From positions 1 through 20,739 of the forward strand of contig DAHUYY010000009.1 of the NCBI GenBank assembly GCA_027306845.1: a stretch of DNA of 20,739 bases, read 5' to 3'. Each line of letters opens with the position of its first letter. The first letter of the stretch is position 1. This DNA is from Vulcanimicrobiota bacterium. Its GTDB lineage: Bacteria; Vulcanimicrobiota; Vulcanimicrobiia; Vulcanimicrobiales; Vulcanimicrobiaceae. The notes beneath the pieces were generated by a model. That model saw only the letters and a list, made by a program, of their open reading frames with translations. It was not told the origin of the DNA and ran no database searches. Shown here piece by piece: positions 15,096 through 20,739 of the stretch. The position numbers and the translations under genes are program-made.

Positions 15096-16505
15096 CTAAC
15101 GATCCACGCAGGAGTAGCAGAGGTTAAAACTTTTATTGACCAGCGGAAAATCCGGCACGATATTTCCTTCCATCGCGCGCGTCACCAGCGGCCAATTACG
15201 ATAGGCCGCCGAGATAACGTGTAATCGCTCGATTCGCCCCGTTGCCGAAAGCGCGAGCGAGATGCTTTCGGCTCCGCGCGCCCCCTCGACAACCGTGGTA
15301 ATGACGCCGGCAGCCACCTCCACCTGTCGCGGTGTCGGGAGCCTGCGCCCCTCCAACTCGCGGAGACCGCGTTCGAGAAAATCAAAGGAGCGTGCGATTT
15401 CACGGACGCGCAGCTCGGCGCGCGCATAGACGTCGCCACCGCCGGCCAGTTCTTCAGAGAACGCAAAGCCTCGATACGCTCCGTACGGGGCGATGGCGCG
15501 AATATCGCAAGCGATTCCCGAGGCACGGCCGCTCGGCCCAACGGCAGCGAAACGTTGCGCTAACGATCTTTCGACGACTCCCGCACCTTCCAGCCGCCGC
15601 AGGAGCGAGCGTTTTGCCAAGAGCGCGTCGCAGAAACGCGCAACGTCGTCACGCAATTCGCGAAGGGTCGTGCGAATGATTTCGGGGTCGGCGAGGATAC
15701 CGGCCTTGACGCCTCCGGGAACGACGCTATCGAAGAGCAGGCGATGCCCGCTAACAAGATGGTTGAGCTGACAGATACGCTCGCGCAATCCCAATGCCGC
15801 CGTCGTTCCCCTGTCGTATCCCGCGCCGGCAGCAATACTGCCGATATCGAAAAGGTGGACGTGCACGCGTTCCATCTCTGCAAGAACGAGACGGGCGAAC
15901 TCGGTGCCGTCGTCGAGATCGACTCCGGCGAGCTCTTCAATCGCTCGGGCGTACCCCCAGGAGCGAGCGACGCTACAGTTGCCGCAGATCCGTGCGACGC
16001 GCGGAGCGAGCGCGAGCGCCTCTTGCCCTTCGAACCACGGTTCGAGCGCGCGATGGGAGTACGAAAGTTGCGCATCTATATGAACGACGCTCTCACCGCC
16101 GGTACTTATCGTAAAACGCCCCGGTTCGATAATGCCGGCGTGGACGGGGCCGACGACCACACCGCTTATTCCCTTGCCTTCGGCGACGATCGCTTCAGGA
16201 ATTGCATCGGACGAGAAATAGAGCGGCCGTTCGTCGGGGCTCGATTGCACGTCGATCCCTTGTAAGGCTTGCATTTCGCGCTCGTGGTAGGAAAAGAACG
16301 GGTAACGCCGAGCGAGTGATTCCCATTTTTCACCCTCACCGAGGACGGTTCGCAGCCCTAAAGGACCCGTCTGGGAAAGAAAGATCGTGCGCACGGTGCG
16401 CTGCGACGCATAGCAACCTAACGGCAGCGCATTCGAAATCAATTCGTCGACGGCACCACGCAATTCGCCGAGCGCGACAGGACGTTCGCGATAGTTATTA
16501 GCCAC
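15096..16505 (-). CDS. hyfG: Membrane-bound [NiFe] hydrogenase large subunit (HyfG/HycE, NuoCD-like)
   Basis: The 469-residue protein has a short NuoC-like part (about 1-110, with SYHEREMQALQGIDVQSSPDERPL) fused to the NuoD/hydrogenase large-subunit domain. It keeps GPVHAGIIEPG (E127), HRALE, RICGNC (C174, C177), VPGGV, GPSGRASG with the following D-R-PY block, and the C-terminal CYSC (C463, C466). These are the four cysteines that bind Ni and Fe. Two departures are seen: the His normally four residues after the second cysteine of the first pair is Arg181, and the usual DPCxxC is NLCYSC. The chain ends at CVDR, exactly where HycE-type proteins are cut during maturation, so there is no C-terminal extension to remove. 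It starts at GTG inside the end of hyfF (8-base overlap). Confidence 0.93.
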   Translation of the reverse strand: MANNYRERPVALGELRGAVDELISNALPLGCYASQRTVRTIFLSQTGPLGLRTVLGEGEKWESLARRYPFFSYHEREMQALQGIDVQSSPDERPLYFSSDAIPEAIVAEGKGISGVVVGPVHAGIIEPGRFTISTGGESVVHIDAQLSYSHRALEPWFEGQEALALAPRVARICGNCSVARSWGYARAIEELAGVDLDDGTEFARLVLAEMERVHVHLFDIGSIAAGAGYDRGTTAALGLRERICQLNHLVSGHRLLFDSVVPGGVKAGILADPEIIRTTLRELRDDVARFCDALLAKRSLLRRLEGAGVVERSLAQRFAAVGPSGRASGIACDIRAIAPYGAYRGFAFSEELAGGGDVYARAELRVREIARSFDFLERGLRELEGRRLPTPRQVEVAAGVITTVVEGARGAESISLALSATGRIERLHVISAAYRNWPLVTRAMEGNIVPDFPLVNKSFNLCYSCVDR

Positions 16506-17922
16506 CAGGAGCCAACATTCGCGAAAGTTCGAGCAGGCGCGCTGCCTGTGGGAAGAACGGAAAGAACGCTAAGGCGAGCGCGCCCGCACCGACACACCAG
16601 AGAACGACCGTCGTCATACCGAGGAATGCTCGCGGTGCGACGGGATCGGCCACAGTAGGTGATGGGCCGGCCGCGCTCTCGAGCGCGAACCGCAAAAGTG
16701 CGGCAAACCCGAGCAACAAGGCGATTGCCGCGAAGAGGGCGAGCCAATAGTGACCGGCGCTCACCAGTGCAACCATAAAAAGTAACTCGGAGATAAAGAG
16801 CCCGCCCGGAGGCATTCCGCCCAAGCCGACGGCTGCAAAAAGGAGCGCTATTCCACCCGGGCCGCGGCGGAGCCCACGTAGATGCCCCATCGACGTCGTT
16901 CCATGTTCGTGCTGAACGACACCGACGCTCAGAAACGCGAGCGATTTTACCACCGCGTGATCGAGAAGATGGTAGAGGGCGACGAAGTATCCCAGCGGCG
17001 TCGCCAGGCTAAGCGCAATGGCCACGACTCCGGCATGTTCGATCGTAGAATAGGAAAGTAAGCGCTTGATATCGCGTTGTGCGAGCATCAGGGCGGCACC
17101 GAGGAACAACGAGAGCGCACCCGCACCCCGCAAGAGCTGCTCGAAAAGCGCCGCAGCATCCGTATGCAACGCCACACTTGCAACGCGCACGAGTGCGTAG
17201 AACGCACAGGAGACAAGCAAGCCTGAAAGCATTGCACTGACCGGTGCCGGTGCCTTTGCGTGTGCGTCCGGAAGCCACGCATGCATCGGCACTAGACCGG
17301 CCTTTGTAGCGAATCCGACCAACATGAGCAGCAGCCCGGTACGAGCGAGCGGCGAGTTCAATTGCGCGCCATGAAGCGCTAGGACGCTCCACGAAAAGCG
17401 GTCGCCGGCAACGATACCGACGTCACCGGCGGCGCGCGCGAGCATAAACGCTCCGATCAACGCAATAGCGATTCCGAAACTACAGAGCATGAGGTATTTC
17501 CACGCCGCCTCTAGCGCCGTGCGCCCGCCGAGGTGAGCGACGAGAAACGTTGTCGCCAGCGTCGTCGCCGTGATCCCCGCCCAGAGCCCAACGAAGGTCG
17601 TCGCAGTTACGGCGACGAGCATCGCGCTCCAGAAAGCGCCGACGAGCAGAAAAAAGGCCGGCGGTCGCGACCACGGTGCCTGATGTCCCCGCGCGGGCTC
17701 CGGGAAGAGCCCACTGGAGAAAAACACCACCAGCGCCATCACCACCGAAAGCAGAGAGGCGAAAATCGCCGAAAGCGCATCGACGTGCGATGCGAGAGCA
17801 AAGGTCGCGAGCACCGTTCCGATTGAAAACGCAATCCGTAAGACGATGCGCACGCTGCGCCGACGCGGGATCCCCGCGATACCGAAGGACAGCAGCGGGA
17901 AGAGCGTGAGTATCGCAATCAC
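16498..17922 (-). CDS. hyfF: Hydrogenase-4 membrane subunit F (antiporter-like, NuoL/M/N family)
   Basis: The 474-residue protein with about 14 predicted membrane segments has the proton-conducting core of the antiporter-like family. Visible blocks are GFATKAGLVPMHAWLPDAH (Lys207), KRLLSYSTIEHAG, and HLLDHAVVKSLAFLSVG with His and Lys in mid-membrane. LEAAWKYLMLCSFGIAIALIG is typical of the HyfF branch. In HyfF proteins I remember, the preceding segment reads [VI]E[AG]TTL with a membrane glutamate; here it is GITATTL, so Thr118 stands at that place. Its likely role is ion translocation across the cytoplasmic membrane coupled to hydrogenase turnover. GTG start: the hyfE stop and hyfF start overlap as GTGA. 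E. coli HyfF is about 526 residues, so this one is slightly short. Confidence 0.93.
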   Translation of the reverse strand: MIAILTLFPLLSFGIAGIPRRRSVRIVLRIAFSIGTVLATFALASHVDALSAIFASLLSVVMALVVFFSSGLFPEPARGHQAPWSRPPAFFLLVGAFWSAMLVAVTATTFVGLWAGITATTLATTFLVAHLGGRTALEAAWKYLMLCSFGIAIALIGAFMLARAAGDVGIVAGDRFSWSVLALHGAQLNSPLARTGLLLMLVGFATKAGLVPMHAWLPDAHAKAPAPVSAMLSGLLVSCAFYALVRVASVALHTDAAALFEQLLRGAGALSLFLGAALMLAQRDIKRLLSYSTIEHAGVVAIALSLATPLGYFVALYHLLDHAVVKSLAFLSVGVVQHEHGTTSMGHLRGLRRGPGGIALLFAAVGLGGMPPGGLFISELLFMVALVSAGHYWLALFAAIALLLGFAALLRFALESAAGPSPTVADPVAPRAFLGMTTVVLWCVGAGALALAFFPFFPQAARLLELSRMLAPGG

Positions 17923-18521
17923 CCGCGTAGCTCCCTCATTTTGCGCACGTCGAGTTCCGGGTTTTCTCGCGCGATCTCACGAGCGATCGCAAGGCCGACC
18001 AGCGTTGCAAGCAACGCATCGAACGTATCGGCAAGCTCGGCGCTCATCGGTACGTGTGGAACGAAGACCACGGCGGCGAGCGACACAGTGCTTCCCAATG
18101 CCAGCAAGCCGATCGCATTGGCAATTAAACTTCGGTGGGCGATTACGACGGCGATACTCGTTGCCAATGCGAAAAATACCAACCCAACATTATGAATGTC
18201 GGTAAAGGCCGGAAGGCGAGCGGCGAGATGGGCGAGCGCCAATGCGACGAGCACGACGGCGAATCGCCCGGCAAGCGAAAACGATGGTCGAAGGTCGTTT
18301 CGCAGCCCGCGGTGCTTTTCGAGCCAAAGAATCGACGCGGGCCCGGCGACAAGCTTTACCAATGCGAGCACCACGAATACGCCCAACTCTCTGACGTTGC
18401 CGGTACCGGGATAAGAGAACGTGAGGGCGATTCCGGTAAAAAGTACATAACCGAACAGAGCGGTCCGTATGCGCGCATCTACCACCAACGCCGCAAGGGC
18501 AAAGAAAAACAGTAACGTCAC
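17919..18521 (-). CDS. hyfE: Hydrogenase-4 membrane subunit E (NuoK-like)
   Basis: The 200-residue protein has about 6-7 membrane segments. It aligns over its length with E. coli HyfE (216 residues): a mid-protein Lys in VLALVKLVAGP, the IANAIGLLALGSTVSLA block, a later membrane Asp (TFDALLATLVGLAIAREI), and the diagnostic C-terminus ELDVRKMRELRG, like LDVNNLTALKG. HyfE takes part in the proton path between the large membrane subunits. In E. coli the block reads CLMENGS with a membrane Glu; here the aligned residue is Gly, so that acid is lost. GTG start; it overlaps the hyfC stop as GTGA. Confidence 0.9.
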   Translation of the reverse strand: MTLLFFFALAALVVDARIRTALFGYVLFTGIALTFSYPGTGNVRELGVFVVLALVKLVAGPASILWLEKHRGLRNDLRPSFSLAGRFAVVLVALALAHLAARLPAFTDIHNVGLVFFALATSIAVVIAHRSLIANAIGLLALGSTVSLAAVVFVPHVPMSAELADTFDALLATLVGLAIAREIARENPELDVRKMRELRG

Positions 18522-19345
18522 CGTAGCCCTCCCAACGTATCGATTCCTAACGCCGCAACGGCGAGGAGCGTCGCGGCGGTCGCAAGCTGCGGAACATCAA
18601 AGACGCGCATCTTCGCTTGGAATGCTTCGACCAACGGCAATGCTGCAACGACAAGAACGGAGGCGAGTACGGGCGAGAGACCGCCCCCCGAAAGGACGTA
18701 TCCGATCAACACGACCATTGCGGCCTGCCGCAGTTGCGCGCCGTACTGCCACGCGGCAAAAACGGGGCCGGCATATTCGAGCAACATTCCCTCGTGGACC
18801 ATCGTCAATTCGTAATGGGTCTCCTGATTGTCGACGGGAATGCGCGCGCTCTCGAAGAGAAGCACGATAAAGAGCGCGGAGCCGGCGAGCAATGCCGACG
18901 CCGGCACGGTGCGCGCGGCGAGCAACGCGAGAAGAAACGGCGCCTCGATAATCGCTGCAAAGGCGATCTCTCTTCCAACGGCCATCGCTGAAAACGACGA
19001 CTCCGTATCGAGGGCGGCAAGCACGGTCGCCGCTCGACCGAGCGCGAAAAAAAATACGATCGCCACGGCGTCGAAGGGCGCACTGCGCCAACCTGCTTTG
19101 AAGAGAACCGGGAGCAAGAAAAGAATCGCAACCGATGCCCCCAATGCAAATCCGGCTGCCGCAAAACCGAGCGCGCTGTCGTGCCGACCGGCGCGAGCGC
19201 GCTTGCGAAGAGCTTTTCCCAACTCTCGATACGGCTGCAGGATCGACGGACCGGGCCGCCCGCGCAGACGCGCGCGAAGTTGAGCGAGCGCGCCTTGAAG
19301 CAGCGGCGCCAACACAAGAATTTCAAGCACCTGGCCGATCGTCAT
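18518..19345 (-). CDS. hyfC: Hydrogenase membrane anchor subunit C (HyfC/HycD, NuoH-like)
   Basis: The 275-residue membrane protein with about 8 segments anchors the hydrogenase module. The N-terminal cytoplasmic loop has ARLRGRPGPSILQPYRELGKALRK, close to the HycD/HyfC consensus. FESARIPVDNQETHYELTM followed by VHEGMLLEYAGP is the NuoH/HycD signature with several conserved acidic residues thought to lie near the redox module. GREIA with a nearby EAPF pair is also typical. E. coli HycD/HyfC have about 307-315 residues, so this is a slightly shortened but complete member. The ATG overlaps the hyfB stop (ATGA), so translation is probably coupled. Confidence 0.94.
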   Translation of the reverse strand: MTIGQVLEILVLAPLLQGALAQLRARLRGRPGPSILQPYRELGKALRKRARAGRHDSALGFAAAGFALGASVAILFLLPVLFKAGWRSAPFDAVAIVFFFALGRAATVLAALDTESSFSAMAVGREIAFAAIIEAPFLLALLAARTVPASALLAGSALFIVLLFESARIPVDNQETHYELTMVHEGMLLEYAGPVFAAWQYGAQLRQAAMVVLIGYVLSGGGLSPVLASVLVVAALPLVEAFQAKMRVFDVPQLATAATLLAVAALGIDTLGGLR

Positions 19346-20739
19346 CGTCCGAGTACCAAAACAAGAACGATCGCCGCGGCGGCATAAGCGATGTAGGCTC
19401 GCATTCGTCCCGATTGCACGATGCGAAGACGCCGCGCCTGGCGTTGGGCGAAAGCGGCTATCGACCGGGCAGCTTCGTTCGTCAGGTCTCTCGTACTTAC
19501 CGCATATCGTACGTGCGTCGGAAAATCGCTCGTTGCCTCAGGGAAGAACGAGCGTCGGCGTTCGGGGAAGAGCGCAAAAGCGAAGATACGACGTAAGGGT
19601 TTGGTCAGCGCGGTAGCACTATAGGGCGCGCGCGCCGGAAGTTCCGATCCGCAGGCCCAGACGGCATCGGTTTTCTTCGCAGTTCGCACGCCATACCACC
19701 AAAAAACGATCGCTCCGACGGCGGGAAGCGCGGCGAACGTCGCGAGATGCGCGACTCCGGTAAACGTTCCGGGCAGCGTCGTCGGCGACGTACCAAGCGT
19801 TCCGGCCGCGATGACGAGCAGAGCGTTGAGTACGGGGAGTGGGAATATGCCGAGCGCAAGCACCAGCGCGGCGAGAAGCGCCAACGAAAGAACCCCTGCG
19901 TCGAAGCGTTCGGGGTTCTCGCGCTCGCGCGAGCTCGGCGCCCCGGCAAACGCGAGGCCGAAGAGCTTCAAAAATGCGGCCGCCGCGAGCCCCCCGCCGA
20001 GGAGCAATGCGAGGAGCCCGAAAACGCCGATGACTGCGAGTTCCGGATTGCCCGAGAACGTCGCGCCGATAAACCCATGCAAGACGAGCCATTCGGAGAC
20101 GAACGCGTTGCTTGGAGGTAACGCTGCTGCGGCCAGGCAGCCGACAAGGATCCATGGAGCGCTACGCTTGAGCGCCTCGCTTCCCAGCCCGCGTAGGCGA
20201 TCGAGATCGGTGACGTGGTGCATTCGCTCGACGATGGTTCCCGATGCCAAAAACAGGAGCGTCTTGAGTGCGGTATGATTGAGCGCGTGAAAGAGCATCG
20301 CTAAAAATGCGAGCGTTGCAAGCGCCGGGAAGCCCAACGCGGATGCGCAGATTGCAAGGCCGAGTGCGGAGAGCATGACGCCGACGTGTTCGATCGAACT
20401 GTAGGCGAGCAGACGTTTAAGCTCGCTTTCGGCAGCGGCGGCGAGACCGCCGACGATCGCACCGGCGAGCCCCGAGAGCAGTAACAACACGCCTAAGAAC
20501 GAACCGACCGGTGCGACGAGAAGAAAGCAACAGAGGGCGAGCGCATAGAGAGCGATCTCGAGCATAACGCCGGAGAGCAACGCCGATGCGTTTGCCGGCG
20601 CCGCCGGGTGCGCTCGCGGTAGCCAGAATTGCAGCGGTACGAGCCCTGCTTTCGAACCAAAGCCGATTGCGATTGCGACGATCGCGCTCGCGCGCATTGC
20701 CGGCGAGAGCGAAGCGGCAGCAGCGGCGATCGCCGAAAA
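19342..20739 (-). CDS. hyfB: Hydrogenase-4 membrane subunit B (antiporter-like), N-terminus outside window
   Basis: The frame is open to the right edge of the window: 465 residues are visible and the codons before Met at 20697 (reading FSAIAAAAASLSPA) are hydrophobic coding sequence. The true start therefore lies beyond 20739. E. coli HyfB has about 670 residues, so roughly the first 200 are missing. Visible antiporter-family blocks are GFGSKAGLVPLQFWLPRAHP (membrane Lys), LKRLLAYSSIEHVGVM, and HALNHTALKTLLFLASG with His and Lys. PPSNAFVSEWL is typical of HyfB/HycC. The C-terminal part has a long soluble stretch (WACGSELPARAPYSATALTKPLRRIF) and a last membrane helix, as in HycC/HyfB. Role: ion-translocating subunit of the membrane arm. 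Confidence 0.95.
   Translation of the reverse strand, partial: FSAIAAAAASLSPAMRASAIVAIAIGFGSKAGLVPLQFWLPRAHPAAPANASALLSGVMLEIALYALALCCFLLVAPVGSFLGVLLLLSGLAGAIVGGLAAAAESELKRLLAYSSIEHVGVMLSALGLAICASALGFPALATLAFLAMLFHALNHTALKTLLFLASGTIVERMHHVTDLDRLRGLGSEALKRSAPWILVGCLAAAALPPSNAFVSEWLVLHGFIGATFSGNPELAVIGVFGLLALLLGGGLAAAAFLKLFGLAFAGAPSSRERENPERFDAGVLSLALLAALVLALGIFPLPVLNALLVIAAGTLGTSPTTLPGTFTGVAHLATFAALPAVGAIVFWWYGVRTAKKTDAVWACGSELPARAPYSATALTKPLRRIFAFALFPERRRSFFPEATSDFPTHVRYAVSTRDLTNEAARSIAAFAQRQARRLRIVQSGRMRAYIAYAAAAIVLVLVLGR

Noticed and set aside
20695..20697. ATG at 20697 as the start of hyfB
   Set aside because: It lies inside a membrane segment, the frame continues to the window edge, and about 200 family residues would be missing.

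Overview
The window is a GC-rich, densely coded bacterial segment. It carries several lipoproteins and secreted proteins, and I see no tRNA, rRNA, CRISPR array or insertion sequence. Many Gly/Ser/Thr/Pro-rich lipoproteins, a (PVPT)n linker, a GH114 protein and a compact membrane-bound [NiFe] hydrogenase-like operon together resemble uncultured soil lineages such as Eremiobacterota (WPS-2). That placement is inference from style only and is not proven here.

Left part (1 to about 6.5 kb): a partial lipoprotein gene on the minus strand (396 to 1, running off the window) is divergent from a plus-strand lipoprotein (608-1420). The latter ends at a bidirectional terminator (about 1453-1490). Facing it on the minus strand is a large protein of unknown function with a C-terminal cyclic-nucleotide-binding domain (3726-1501). 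Then come a small secreted protein (3928-4449), a POT-like MFS transporter (4615-5862), an intergenic block of short direct repeats (5929-6051) and a small unknown protein (6101-6523), all on the plus strand.

Right part (20.7 to 6.5 kb, all minus strand): ten genes follow each other with overlaps or gaps of at most 38 bases. First are six hydrogenase-4/formate-hydrogenlyase-type genes, hyfB (5' end outside the window), hyfC, hyfE, hyfF, hyfG and hyfI. Then, after 30 bases, come a SWIM-SNF2 helicase, a GH18-like lipoprotein, an about 1030-residue Asp-box (BNR/sortilin-type) secreted protein and a GH114 lipoprotein. The four junctions inside hyfB-hyfG are ATGA, GTGA, GTGA and an 8-base overlap, which is strong evidence for one translationally coupled unit.

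Function: the Hyf set would form a membrane complex coupling [NiFe]-site redox chemistry to ion translocation. It lacks the usual ferredoxin-like subunits, formate dehydrogenase, maturation genes and endopeptidase within view. Its large subunit keeps all four metal-ligand cysteines, but it departs from the consensus next to both cysteine pairs and ends exactly where a processed HycE would end. The three extracytoplasmic proteins downstream suggest degradation or remodelling of amino-sugar polysaccharides. Why they sit behind a SNF2 helicase and a hydrogenase is unexplained and is the most interesting feature of the window.
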